Positions 45,695 to 57,018 are shown, counted from the first letter of the stretch. The stretch: 64,000 bases of DNA from Datisca glomerata (GCA_003255025.1 QANY01005313.1:62001-126000); one strand, 5' to 3'. The notes: a model not told the origin generated them from the sequence alone. Numbers and translations: made by a program.

Positions 45695-46575
45695 TCTGTT
45701 CATTGTTGATATTTTCGATATTTTTTTAATCTAACGGTAATGACATGTGTAATATGGTTTCTCTATTTTTCTTGTCAAGGGCTTATGTTTTCTCCACTTG
45801 AGTATGCGTGAAACCATTTTTTTCTAAGGGCATGTAAAAGTTTAATGGTCAACTTACACCTTCAAACTAAGAATAAATCAAAGTATATATAAATTTAGCA
45901 TAAGGAGGAGAAACGTTCTTAAATAATTGCCCCACTACTTCAAAAAACCTTTTTGTTGTCCTATATTAATGTTAAAATTAATTAGTAATATTAAATTAAA
46001 TTATTATTAAAATCATTTGTATAACTTAATTCAAGAAAACAAGACAGCATGAAAAAAGAAAAATTGAACCGATTAATTTATTAGTTAAAATTATATCGTT
46101 AATAAATAGAGTTTGAAACAACTATATATATATAAAAAATAACATTATATATTTTTTTAGAATTTCACAAACACAAAATGTTCTACATAATTTCTTTTTG
46201 CGCCTATATTTACCGATCTATGTTTAGTATTTTATCATCTTCTAGGATATTTCATTAATATAATGTTTAACTTCACATGCAACTACATATCTTATATACG
46301 AATTATTATATTAAAAATGTTGTAATAACCAATAAATATATCATGTAATAATTTTACAAATCCAGTTGAAAAAATTTCAAACTAGTTAATGAATAAATAG
46401 AGAAAGGCCATCTTTAATCACATTTGTTTATTTTCTTTTATAAATATTAATAATCGAGACAATATTGTCCAAAAAGTTAAAAGTTTCATCAATAATTAAA
46501 TTTATAATTATTGATATGTAATTTTAACATTAAGGAAGGAGAATTAAAGAACTTTATGAAATAGTAAGGATAATT
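45375..46575 (+). repeat. inverted repeat arm 1 (GLR last exon and 3' flank)
   Basis: From the GLR last exon through its 3' flank this stretch is repeated in opposite orientation at about 61225-62400. Clear matches are GACTAACGATGATCGAAAA (variant), CTAAGGGCATGTA, GTCCAAAAAGTTAAAAGTTT and TATGAAATAGT. Divergence is substantial and includes many indels, so the ends are approximate. Confidence 0.8.
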
Positions 46576-47092
46576 GACATTGAAAAACTTTTCCACCCTC
46601 TTACTCCAAGTTATATATATTATTGATTTATAAAATTTTGGTACCGAATTGAACAAAAAATTATCAGTTCGGTCTATTCTTTATGAGGTTCGGTTCGGTC
46701 GGTTCTTTATGTAGGTTCGGTTCGTCAACATTAAAGAACTGAAGTTTTGGTTTAGTTTAAAATTTTTATAATTTTCGAGTCGAACCGAAACTTAATTTAT
46801 GATAATTTTTTTTATATATAATTTTATATCAAACCAAAACAAAATATTAGTTTTATATTATTTTTTAATAATATCCATGAAAAGTAAAAAAAATATTATT
46901 TTTTATTATTAACAGATGAATCGAAAAATATAAAAAAAAAATTAATAATATCCTTCATTCGGTTCACTTATATTGCGGAACCGAAGCTTCCATTCAGAGG
47001 AAGATTTTTGCTTACTTAAGAACCCAAGTCATCGACCACCTTCTCTACACCTCCCTCTCTCTCTCTCTCTATGCTTCCATCTATTCACCGCC
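46576..47092. other. AT-rich DNA with TTCGGTTCGG repeats
   Basis: Short TTCGGTTCGGTC-type repeats lie at 46660-46740. A CT-rich strip (47041-47075) precedes the ATG at 47093. No gene is recognised before that ATG. Confidence 0.5.
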
Positions 47093-47221
47093 ATGGCCAC
47101 ACAAGACTTCTCCAGCACTGCTACTTCTAATCAAACAATCCACGATACCAATGAGCCAAACCATACAGTGATCTTCATCAATGTTTCTGCCCAACCCCGA
47201 TCAAACTCTCTTCATCAGTAA
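47093..47221 (+). other. possible gene 5' exon, truncated
   Basis: A 42-residue frame starts MATQDFSSTATSNQ in an excellent plant start context (ACCGCCATGGCC) after a CT-rich leader typical of plant 5' UTRs. It stops at 47219-47221 just after CATCAG, where a splice donor might once have been (TA now follows instead of GT). No continuation and no family is recognised. It may be a stranded first exon. Confidence 0.35.
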
Positions 47222-48044
47222 TTCCCATATTGGTTATATTGATAGCAATAGCAGAGCCATAATTTTAGTTCACTGTGCTTTACTTTCTCTAACAGTAAAC
47301 TATATTTTTCTTGATCTATTTTCTATGATATATTTATCATATTTTTCTGGATATATTTTCCATAACATCATTTCTTTTACGGTATATTTTTCTAGTACTT
47401 TTTTAATTGGAAATCGTTATTTTTTTCCAAATGTTATCCATTTTAATGTATAATTAGTTCAATAAAGCTTACAAACAATCAATCTAAAATGACATATATA
47501 TAGTAGATTAAAATAATTATATTACTCAGGTTGTGAATCCCACGAAACCGTTGATTTTCTTTTCAAATATTTTTCATTTTAGCATATAATTGATTCAAAA
47601 GAATTCACCAAAATAATTAAACGAAATGACACATAATTTCCTAAAATAATCAAATTTCTCAATCGCAAATGGGGATGGGGTTCGAGGGAGATGGTAGGGA
47701 TTTAAATTAGAGGGCTAAAATTGAAAAAGAATGAGAGTAAAAGTGAAAACAAATTAAAAAAGACAAACAAAAATTTTTTAGTGGGATCACATTTATAATT
47801 CAGTGGGGTCAAAAATATTAAAAGGGTTAAAAGCTAACAACATAGCATATAAAAATTGAAAGAAAACAAAAATCAAGTTGGGTCACGTAACCGCATTGGC
47901 TTGTACATAGCCCCGTCAATTTAATGGTTCAAATGCCTTGCCCACCTATCACTATCACCAAAACAAACGCAACAAATTCCTAACCTAGCCTACACTTCAT
48001 GGATTCATCAACATCAACAAATCCTCAATGTACTCATTGGTTAT
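47222..48044. other. AT-rich intergenic DNA
   Basis: Several short frames occur without family features. Nothing else is recognised. Confidence 0.5.
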
Positions 48045-48440
48045 TTGTCATATGATATCATTCCATTAATTGCACGTGCCAAAACTTCTCGTAATACTAG
48101 AGCCAAGTCACCTTGGGGACACATAAAAAAAACAAAGGTCGTCTTAAATAGCATATCAAGGGTACTTCAACGCGTCACTCATGTCCTTAGCTTGTGCCAT
48201 GGACTTGCTATACTTGAGGCGTCAATGTATAAACAGGATCTCACAAAGAAAATTCTTAAGGCATTGGAGATGACACAAAGTACTTGTTTGTGCATATCAA
48301 CCCTTGACAACCTGATCGCATTCGATGGGCTTCATAAAAGAGCATCAGTTCTAGGAATGAACAGAAAATTGGTGAACTTTCTTATCTTCGCCATCCCGGC
48401 TCACAGCACCAATATGGGCAGATGCCAGCGTCATAATTGA
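48045..48440 (+). other. hypothetical frame, 131 codons, not recognised
   Basis: The frame reads MSYDIIPLIARAKTSRNTRA and later VLNSISRVLQRVTHVLSLCH, helical-looking and basic at the N-terminus. Base composition is more balanced than in the flanks, which favours an old coding origin, but no domain is recognised. It could be an exon of a decayed gene. Confidence 0.35.
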
Positions 48441-48734
48441 GTGATCTGAGAGTCGTTTAACCAGGATAATAGTGGTGTGGAGGTAACTTTGACTATCTAT
48501 CACGCTTAAGATAGATAGCCATGAATAGCTAGTCGCTTAGGGAAAATAATGCCAAAGTAACCAAGATGGGCTATGTGTTTACTTTATCTGTTATTTGAAG
48601 GAAGAATCTACAAAGAGTCAAAACTATAGACACCTCATTTTGATTGACCGAATTCCTAAATCTAAAATGTACTCAAACAAGTCTAAGCATGGACAACAAT
48701 AGAGTATGGTCCAAAGAAAACTTTGGGGAGCCCA

Positions 48735-49170
48735 AGAAGAAGAAGATTGAGAAGGAGAAAAAGAAGAAGGAGAATGAGAAGAAGGAGATGAAGAAGGAGA
48801 AGGAGATGAAGATGGAGAAGGAGAATAAGGAGGTTAAAAGGATAAGAAGAAGAAGGTGAAGAAGAAAAAGAAGAAGGAGAATAAGGATAAGAAGAAGAAT
48901 GATAAGAAGGATAAGAAAGAGAAGAAGGAAATGGAGAAGAAGAAGAAGAAGAAGGATAAAGAGAATAAGAAAGATAAAGAGAATGATAAAGAGAAGGAGA
49001 AGCAGAAAAATAAGAAGAAGAAGCATGAGAAGAAGAAAACGAGGTGGAATAAGGAGAAGAATAAGAAGGAGAAGGAGAAAGAGCAGAAGAGAAGAATGAG
49101 GAGAAGAAGTACAAGAAATAAGAGAAGCAGAAGGAGGCAGAGAAAGATGACGAGGAGGAGGAGGAGCTAA
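48735..49170 (+). repeat. purine-rich low-complexity tract (GAA/GGA)n
   Basis: There are about 435 bp almost without C or T on the plus strand, built of AAGAAG, GAGAAG and GATAAG. It creates long artificial Lys/Glu/Arg frames on the plus strand and Leu/Ser/Phe frames on the minus strand. It lies just downstream of a minus-strand TATA-like box, in the position of the R/U5 region of the old copia LTR. Confidence 0.93.
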
Positions 49171-49192
49171 ACTAAGCATTAATATGCTCTTT

Positions 49193-49202
49193 CTATTTAT
49201 AA
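49193..49202 (-). promoter_or_regulatory. TATA-like box in old copia LTR
   Basis: On the minus strand TTATAAATAG lies about 200 bp inside the LTR start at 49399, a normal U3 promoter position. The purine-rich tract follows in the direction of transcription. Confidence 0.5.
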
Positions 49203-49344
49203 GAATGTCTGACATATAATATAATAATAAACTATTTATTATTAGTCAGAAAAAATATCGTGGACATTTTACAAGAATGTCTGACATATAATATAATAAT
49301 AAACTATTTATTATTAGTCAGAAAAAATATCTTGACAAGAAAAT
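49201..49344 (+). repeat. two 72-bp tandem copies, each able to fold
   Basis: AAGAATGTCTGACATATAAT starts at 49201 and 49273. Each copy contains AATAATAAACTATTTATTATT, a 9-bp stem with a CTA loop, inside outer TCTGAC/GTCAGA arms. Copies differ at only one or two bases, so the duplication is recent relative to the LTR. Confidence 0.9.
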
Positions 49345-49528
49345 GAAATTCCAATCTTTACAGGCATAATCCTAACAATCTCAAGGCACAATCCCAACAA
49401 TCTCCCATTTTCCTTAACGAATGTATGTAACCATCTTTATCACCATGTTCTCCATATGTGACCCAAAGACATTTGAGGCTAAAGTCTTCATGAACTGGTC
49501 TTCTAGGTTTTCTGTTGAAGCTATCTTA

Positions 49529-49533
49529 TAGAC
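49529..49533. other. target site duplication TAGAC, left copy
   Basis: TAGAC precedes the 5' LTR at 49534 and recurs at 58999-59003 right after the 3' LTR. The RNase H text of the old copia element is interrupted exactly here. Confidence 0.9.
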
Positions 49534-51196
49534 TATTGTAATATGTTCATAAAATAGCGTGTAATAACTATTTATTTGTATTTACTTATTTCTCAGACAT
49601 TAATATTATTGAATATTTTCGAATAAATTGAAAGTTTTATTTTAAATTAAAGTGTGTTTGTAAATTACTCAAGTCCTAGAACTTTCATCAACGAGCGAAG
49701 AGTGAAGATAGAGGCGTCTCCAGACGAACTCTTCTGACAAAGTTCAAAACGATATTCGCAGTCTTAGGATCGACTAGGCAATCAAATTTGATCACGACTG
49801 TTAGGTTGAACCAATGGATACCAGTAATGGAGCATGAGAGTGGAGACTCAAACGGTTAACCTAGACATGTTATAAACATATTGAATAGACCGGTAACAAA
49901 TTAGTTTAGAGCCCAAAACCATTTACCTAACTCTAAATCTAATTGTTACACCTTAAGGATATTTTCATAATTACCTTAATTCTGAGGTGAATACGTAGCT
50001 TGACTTAGTTAGTTACAATTTTTGTTATGTTAAATGAGTGTGTTCGAATTGGCGGGCAATACATCGGTTGTTGAGATGATAATTCAATTAACTTAGAGTT
50101 ACGTGATTAACAGATATGGAGATTCGTGGTTGGATTGTGAAAGCAACAATATCACCTTATACTTTATTGATGTGTGTGTGAATAAATTAACCTGGCCAGG
50201 CATTCAATGAATTGAGCATTGATTAAGACTTGTAAATTTTACAAGACAATTCACTATTATGTCTTTCCTATTCATAGCCAACGAAGGAGTTAAAGAAATA
50301 ATAACAAGAGGGATAAAAATAGTAATTTCATAATTCACTCTTGTTACTGATATTCACGATGGGTATTATGTTAAAATAATATGTGTACCGTGAAAATAAA
50401 AAAAGGTTTATTTACACCAACAGAAAAGTAAAGCGCATGAATCGAGAGTTGATTCGACATTGAACTTATAGTAGAGTTGTACAATGTCAGTATTAAATAG
50501 GTCAGTAATTTATGGAGAAAAGATCACCGGGTATTTGAATCCTTAGCTTTGTTCATGTGGATCCATCTGGTCTCAGATAACTAATGAGAACAGGAATAGA
50601 GAAATAAAGTAAATTGGATCAAAAATATGTTTTAGTGCTAAGACATATTTTCTACACCTATATGTGATGGGTGATGTCACTTAATTGGTTCAATATGATT
50701 GATTGTATTGAAATTAATTAATTTATTATTTTCTAATTATTGGATAATTTATAAATAAAAATTAATTAATTGATAATGATCAATTAAATCTATCAATTGT
50801 ATTGATAAATTTCAATGCAACTCTAACACTGTGGAGATATACTAATTTTTGGCAATTTGAATATATTGGGGTGAATTTTCATAAATTTAAAATATATGAG
50901 TATATTTGTAAATATCAAAAATTAAATTTTATAAATATCTAATATCAATTTGATTGGAGATAGAGAGATAGAGATATAGATCTCATAACAGAGACAAATA
51001 CAAAGTATAGGTAAAAAGTTGTTTCTAATATTATATTCTCGTCTAATATCGTATATGCATAATCATACGTTGTTTGATTTTAAATTATTTAATTCTATTA
51101 AATAAGTTATTTGAAAAAATTTTGATATACCGCCTACGAATAGTTCGTGATTCAAGCTTATTTTTTAGTTGATTTTAAAACCTACCGATCCAAGCA
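49534..51196 (+). repeat. 5' LTR of the nested copia element (1663 bp)
   Basis: It begins TATTGTAATATG, where the 3' LTR has TGTTGGAATTTG, so the terminal TG has become TA, and it ends CCAAGCA. It matches the 3' LTR throughout but lacks about 300 bp between ATAACAGAGACA (about 50985) and ATACAAAGTATAGG. In the 3' LTR that interval is bounded by two copies of GATACAAAG, which suggests deletion between short direct repeats. Confidence 0.93.
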
Positions 51197-51198
51197 AT

Positions 51199-51210
51199 TG
51201 GAATCAGAGC
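51199..51210 (+). other. primer binding site (initiator tRNA-Met type)
   Basis: TGGAATCAGAGC lies two bases after the LTR end and differs by one base from the canonical TGGTATCAGAGC copied from the 3' end of initiator tRNA-Met. Confidence 0.88.
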
Positions 51211-53049
51211 TATAAGTTCTTGATTATGCATATAAATATTTGAAATAAACGTATCGTGAATTTTATGGATATTGGCATATGATTTTGTATTGTAGATTCA
51301 AAAGCTCTTTTGAATGTGTTATGTGATTAAATCCTTAACTATTGGCTCTAGGCATTTTTATTTCAATTTAGAATTGATGTACGCCGAAATTGAGGTATAT
51401 GATTTTATGTAATTTATTTGGTTAAAAGTTGTATTTTTATAAATTTGATGTAAATCGCCGTCGCCTCGAAACCATCGTGGAGTACTGTTCACGCGCGGAG
51501 CACTGTTTCACGCTGGAATCATTGTTCACGCCGGGATCACTGTTCACACTGGAGATACTGTTTCGGCAGCCAGCGATACTGTCCAGCGCCGTCACCTCCT
51601 TTTCCGTTGTCGTGCCTTACATGGTGACTAGAGTTTGTGAAACCCTAGACTATAACAATTAAGGTTTAGGAAACTCTGTGATGTTTCGCGATAACCCTTA
51701 TTCTATTTTTTTCTTTTAAAATTTTAAACGAATAAAAGATAATTATCTATTTTATCCTTATATCTTTTGAATTTTGAATTCAAAGATAATTATCAATTTT
51801 ATGTTTTTATCCTTTTAAATTTTGAATTCAAAAAATAATTATCAATGTTATCTTTTTATTTTATTAAAAAAGGAAAAATGGGCTAATTAGTGAAATTATT
51901 TAATTAGAAAGATAGTTTTCTCTAATTAAAGAGTTTTAATCGAAATTTAAATTTAGAAATTTAGAATTTTAAATTTTAAATTTTGAATTTAAATTTTAAA
52001 ATTTGAATTTTGAATTTTGTATTTTATGTTTTAAATTTGAATTTTAAAATGGGAATAGACTTTTGTAAAGAGTTACTGAGTGCTGGGACAACATGGATTA
52101 GTAGGATAAAATTACAGACGCCTTGAAGATTAGTTTATAAATTAATTTGTAATTTATTTATTATTCTTTTTTGGTTGTAATTAGAAATGAGCCAATAGGG
52201 AGGTTAATTTTAAATGTATGGTTTAATTTTAATCGCGCATCATCATACAACATGTCATATAGAACTAGGGATATGTCAATATCAAATTAACATGTAGCAT
52301 GTACATGCATCATTGTAGATTAATTTATAATGGTTATAATTTAATTACAATGTGAAATTTTTAATAGTTATGATTTTAAATTAGGATTTAAAATTAAATA
52401 AATGATTTATAAATTCCATCACGTTTTTCAAATTAATAAAACTTATGTTTTAAAAAATAATCAAAATCCAAAGTTTTTAAAAAAACTAAGTGGAAGGGTC
52501 GTTTACGTTGAATCATTCCCAAGGTCTCCAACGTGAACTTGATCGTGCCACGAGTAATGGTTTAGAACCGCCTATAGTGGTCTCCTCTTCAATGGGAGAA
52601 ACTTTGGAGTCGTGTCGCTTTAAGTCATCAAGTTGCTTGAGAAGCTAAAACTTTTAAAGGAAGTGGTGGGGCATGGCCATCCCATAGATGGATTGTTAGT
52701 CCATAACAACTTTTAAGAGTCAATGCGTTAGTTAAACACTTAGGCTGAAGCACATTGGAATATCTACTTAGGGGCTAGTCAATGGGGCCAATGTGACCAA
52801 AACCATTGATGATTGATTAAGCTAGATGTGGAGACATTTGAGTGTTAACCAAATGAGAAGAGTCTCGATGCGAGAGGAGATAGTTTGGATTTCATCATTC
52901 GATGAGACAAGCTATCATTTTTATCATAACATCATGGAGGAAATATTTTTAATGGATTTTTAGATGTTTAATTAGTTGCGTCATACATCATATTTTCCTA
53001 AACAATTGAGCATTTATTTATACCGCTTTATTTATTCTTTTTAGTAATC
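51211..53049 (+). other. leader region of the nested copia element
   Basis: About 1.8 kb lies between the primer site and gag. A GC-rich strip at 51480-51610 carries several spaced ACTGTTCAC or ACTGTTTC motifs. The rest is very AT-rich (TTGAATTT-type runs at 51940-52040). A frame at 51429-51662 has no gag features. Confidence 0.65.
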
Positions 53050-53812
53050 ATGCGCTATCCTCTCTCTCAACTATTCTTAACGCGAACAAATTTACTGGTG
53101 AAATTATATGGATTCGAAACGAAATCTTTATATCGTGCTGACGGTTGAAAAGCACAAGTTCGTGCTCACTACTCCTTGTCCCTCTGAGCTTATTGTTGAA
53201 TCGACTCAAGAGGAGAATGATGCTTATGCTTCTTGGTTGTATTCTGATGAGATCGCCAGATGTTACATCTTGGCATCTATGAGCAATGTGTTACAAAAAC
53301 AGCATCAGAACTTTGAGACCGCAGTTGATAGGATGTTGAACGTAACTAAAATGTTCAGAGATCAGGGTCATCAAGCCAGACAGACAGTTGTACGCAACTT
53401 CATGAACTGCAGGATGGAACATGGAACCCCTGTCAGAGAACATATGATGGTGATTATAAGTTATCTGAATGAGATGAAGATCATCGGTGTTGAGGTTAAT
53501 GGTGAGACGTAGGTGGATATGATCCTAGAGACTTTGCCTAGTACCTTTGAGAATTCAAGCTTAATTATTTGATGAATAAGCTAAAGTACTCACTTTCTGA
53601 GCTCATAAAGGAGCTGCAAGCTATTAAGACACTGTTTCATAAGGGCAAGAGGAAGTTTGGAGAGGCTAACTTTACTGAAAGAAAGCCTTCCACCTCTGCC
53701 TCTAAGAAGATACAGAGAAGAGGTCCAAGGAAAGCAAAGAAGCAGAAGCCGAGAGCTGCCAAAGGCAAGAGCACCGCGAAAGTAGACAAAGTGTCATCAC
53801 TGGGGAGATAGT
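53050..53812 (+). pseudogene. gag of the nested copia element, broken
   Basis: Text begins near 53060 (LNANKFTGE), shifts frame near 53100 and continues as 134 codons (53108-53512) with RNLYIVLTVEKHKFVLTTPC, DEIARCYILASMSNVLQKQH and REHMMVIISYLNEMK. After a stop a basic C-terminal piece follows (53569-53811, KKIQRRGPRKAKKQKPRA). A zinc knuckle was not recognised. Gag would form the cytoplasmic particle. Confidence 0.88.
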
Positions 53813-53899
53813 GGTCATTGGAAATGCATCTGCCCAAAGTATCTCAAAGGATTATGATCTAAAGGTATAGTAATGGTTACAGAGGCATGTTATGTAGCT

Positions 53900-54185
53900 G
53901 ACTGTACTTTATCTTAGATTGTAGACTCTGCAGCTATTAATCATATGCTCCCTGCAGGGGTTCAGGGAAGTCAGAAGGATTGACGAGGATGAGTACATCT
54001 TCCGTTGGGGTAATAGAGTATTAGTATCAGCCATATTTGTGGGAACTATTAAATTATGTTTTGAGAAACAATTTATTATTTTACGTGATGTTGATTATAT
54101 CCCACTTCTTAGAAAGAATCTTATATCTATTGGTGCATTAATTGAAGCAAGGATTTGATCTTAAATTCATTGATAAAGATATTGG
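53900..54185 (+). pseudogene. protease region of the nested copia element
   Basis: IVDSAAINHMLPAG near 53925 stands where copia proteases show VDSGATNH, so the active-site DSG/DTG is altered to DSA. Frame-broken text with RWGNRVLVSAIFVGT and LRDVDYIPLLRKNLISIG follows. The protease would be inactive with this motif. Confidence 0.78.
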
Positions 54186-54311
54186 TATGTTTAGAAATGA
54201 ATGCCTAAGTACTGTTGCACGCATATTTAATAAACTGTTTCATATAAAACCAATAGTTCAATGATATATGACACTGAAGCGAATAATGATTCACAGAGGG
54301 ATAGTTAAAGG

Positions 54312-55220
54312 TTGAAGTATGACTCAAACGATCTAACCTATTTGTGGCACCTAGGCCTTGGGCATATTAGCCTAGACTGGATTAAAAGACTTATGAAGGA
54401 TGGTCCTTTGCAAACTTTAAGTGTGGGATCACTACCCACATGTGAATCCTGTATTGAAGGCAAAATGGTCAAGAGACATTTTTTAGCAAAAGTGAAAGAG
54501 CCATTCAATGCCTTGATCTCATACATAGTTATCTATGTGGGCCATTGAATATCCAAGCAAGAGGAGGTTATGAATATTTCATAACCTTCATTGATGACTA
54601 CTCACGTTTTGATCATGTTTATCTAATGCGTCAAAAGTATTAAACTTTTGAAAAGTTCAAAGATTATAAGGCCTTGGTTGAAAAACAATTAGAAAAACAA
54701 ATCAAAACACTCCGATCCGATCGTGGTGGAGAGTTCAAAGACTTTCTTAAGGAAGAAGATATTTTTTCTCAGCTTACAACACCTGGTACGCCACAGCAGA
54801 ATGGTATGTCAGAGAGAATGAATCAAACTCTGATGGATATGGTTAGATCCATTATGAGTTACATATATTCTGAACCAAGTTTCATCGAAGATGGTGCCTG
54901 GTACACCATATGAAAGATGGTATGGATAAAAGTCATATATTAACCATTTTAAAATATGGGGGTACCCAGCACATGTTCTAAAACCGAAGACAAACAAGTT
55001 GGCCAGTCGTTCAGAATTATGCATGTCCGTAGGATATCCTAAAGGAACGAAGGGGTACATCTTCTACAGTACGACTGAACAGAAAATATTCTTTAGCACA
55101 AGTGCTCATTTTCTTGAAGAAGATTACATTAAAAGTGTACAGCCTAGAGGAATTATTGAGTGGAAGGACACCGACTCCACAATAAAAAAAATTTCTGATT
55201 CAATAATGGAAGAAGCATGA
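54312..55220 (+). pseudogene. GAG-pre-integrase and integrase of the nested copia element
   Basis: 54312-54548 reads YLWHLGLGHISLDWIKRL and CESCIEGKMVKRHF. 54570-54900 reads YEYFITFIDDYSRFDHVYLM, LRSDRGGEFKDFLKEE and TPGTPQQNGMSERMNQTL, with the DRGGE and SER(M)N catalytic surroundings preserved. Near 54870 the text jumps: the region normally containing FWGYAL is missing or scrambled. 54999-55220 resumes with GYPKGTKGYIFYSTTEQKIF. Stops and frame changes lie between the pieces. Confidence 0.9.
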
Positions 55221-55235
55221 TAGGAGCCAGAGCCT

Positions 55236-56493
55236 ATGGAGCCTCGACGTAGTGGGAGTGTTGTGAAACAACCTAAGAGGTATATGTCCTATGGAGTAGC
55301 TTTGACAACTGTCTCAGATAAAGACCTTGATGAACATGTTTGCTACTCAGAGGCCATGGCTGATCCTGAAGTAAACTTATGGCAAGAAGCCATGAACATT
55401 GAGACACATTCGATGTACTCAAACATAGTCTAGAAGCTTGTAAATCCTTCTAAAGGGGTAAAACCTGTAGGATGCAAATGGATCTATAAGAAGAAAAGCG
55501 GTCCGGATGGAAATGTAAAGACATTCAAATCTAGGCTAGTAGCCAAGGGCTGCACCCAAAAGGAAGGAATTGACTATGAAGATATCTTCTCGCTGGTAGC
55601 CATGCTTAAACCATCTAAATTCTTTTGTCCATTGTTGCTTTCCTTGATTATTAAATCTAAAAAGTGGACGTCAAAACTGCTTTTCTGTATGGCAATCTTG
55701 ATGAGCGCATTTATATGGCTTAACCAAACGGGTTCATGGAGAAAGACCAAGAGGGAAAAGCAAGCATCACGGTCATGGAATATTAGATTCGATGAAACTA
55801 TTAAGAACCATAGTCTTAAACAGTTAATGGATGAGCCTTGTGTATAAGGTGATACACGAAGGGAAGGTGGTCTTTCTAGTCTTGTACATAGATGATATTC
55901 TACTTATTGGGAATGATGTAGGAAAATTATCTAATGTAAAGATCTGGCTTGCAAAGCAATTTAATATGAAGGACCTTGGAGAAGTTGCCTTTGTCTTAGG
56001 TATTCAGATCTTTCGAGATAGGAAGAATAGAAAATTGACATTGTCTCAAATATCTTATATTGTGGTGGATCACTTCAATATAAAAAACTCCAAGAAAAGA
56101 TTCCTTCTTTTTAGACATAGAGTCAACCTCTCTAATGAGCAGTCTCCCAAGACTCATCAAGAAGAGGAAAACATGATAAAGATTCCCTATGCTTCAGCCA
56201 TAGGAAGTCTCATGTATAAGATGTTTTGCACTAGGCCACACATTTGCTATGTCGTGAGCATGGTGAGTCGTTTCCAATCTAATCCTGGAATTAAGCATTG
56301 GAATGTCGTCAAACATATCATTAAATATCTTAGGAGAACAAAGAATTACATGCTTGTGTATTCAGGTAGTGACTTGAATATGACAGGGTATATTGATTCT
56401 GATTTCCAAGCTGATAAGGATTCTAGGAGGTCCACTTCAGGATCGGTGTTCACCCTGAACGGTGGAATAATTGTATGGAGAAGTATCAAGTAA
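55236..56493 (+). pseudogene. reverse transcriptase of the nested copia element
   Basis: The pieces read PRRSGSVVKQPKRYM and VGCKWIYKKKSGPDGNVKTF, then KSRLVAKGCTQKEGIDYE, and after several frame changes the 220-codon piece 55831-56493. That piece has LYIDDILLIGND, the catalytic YIDD form, NMKDLGEVAFVLGIQIF and the TRPHICYVVSMVSRFQ motif. The last part (IDSDFQADKDSRRSTSGSVF) begins RNase H. Stops near 55432 and 56491 and frame changes at 55600-55830 disable it. Confidence 0.92.
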
Positions 56494-57015
56494 TCTTGCA
56501 TTGTTGATTCTATCATGGAAGCTGAATATGTGGCATCTTATGAAGCTAGAAAGGAGGCTATATGGCTTAGGAAGTTCTTGAAGACTCTAAAAGTGGTTTC
56601 AAACGCTAACAAGCCCATGACACTTTGCTGTGATAATAGTAAGACTGTAGCGAATTCTAAGGAACCTAGAAACCATGAGAGATCCAAACACATAGAACGT
56701 AAATATCACCTGATTAGAGAAATTGTTTAGCTTGGAGATGTTGTGGTTACGTATATTTTAAAGCCCATGACACTTTGTTGTGATAATAGTATGGCTGTAG
56801 TGAATTCTAAGAAACCTAGAAGCTATGAGAGATCCAAACACATAGAACGTAAATATCACCTGATTAGAGAAATTGTTCAGCATGGAGACATTGTGGCTAC
56901 GCATATTTCAACGGTCAACAACCTGGCAGATCCATTCACGAATACTTTAAGCTGTAAAGTTTTTTATGGTCATCTGGAGGGCTTGAGAATAAGAGATCGT
57001 ATACTCGTACTTTAG
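56494..57015 (+). pseudogene. RNase H of the nested copia element with internal duplication
   Basis: The text reads MEAEYVASYEARKEAIWLRK, then the block MTLCCDNSKTVANSKEPRN to YHLIREIV and its second copy MTLCCDNSMAVVNSKKPRS, ending LADPFTNTLSCKVFYGHLEG. One copia RNase H should contain this block once. The first copy ends in a TAG stop (56728-56730); the second has CAG at the same place. Confidence 0.9.
56611..56910 (+). repeat. 150-bp in-frame tandem duplication within RNase H
   Basis: Copies 56611-56760 and 56761-56910 align without gaps, with 14 differences, of which 12 are transitions and 2 are transversions. The period is a multiple of three, so the reading frame was kept at the time of duplication. 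Confidence 0.95.
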
Positions 57016-57018
57016 TCT

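Larger units (their letters stand above)
48690..49528 (-). mobile_element. old copia element, 3' end: RNase H tail, polypurine tract, LTR
   Basis: On the minus strand the RNase H tail (IASTENLEDQFMKTLASN) runs from 49528 to about 49415, followed by GGAAAATGGGAGA (polypurine tract, 49401-49413) and an LTR starting TGTTGGGATTGTGCC at 49399. The remainder of the element is at 59004-60540, displaced by the younger element inserted at TAGAC. The far LTR boundary is not certain; the LTR appears to include the two 72-bp repeats and the purine-rich tract. Confidence 0.78.

Noticed and set aside
46540..46620. Apparent same-orientation similarity with 61810-61900
   Set aside because: It is AT-rich resemblance; the solid matches between these regions are in inverted orientation and elsewhere in the arms.
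48644..49215. Long Lys/Glu-rich plus-strand and Leu/Ser-rich minus-strand open frames
   Set aside because: They are translations of a low-complexity purine tract, overlap each other in several frames and have no domain features.
51429..51662. 77-codon frame in the copia leader
   Set aside because: It lies between the primer binding site and gag, lacks gag motifs and consists partly of short repeated ACTGTTCAC phrases.
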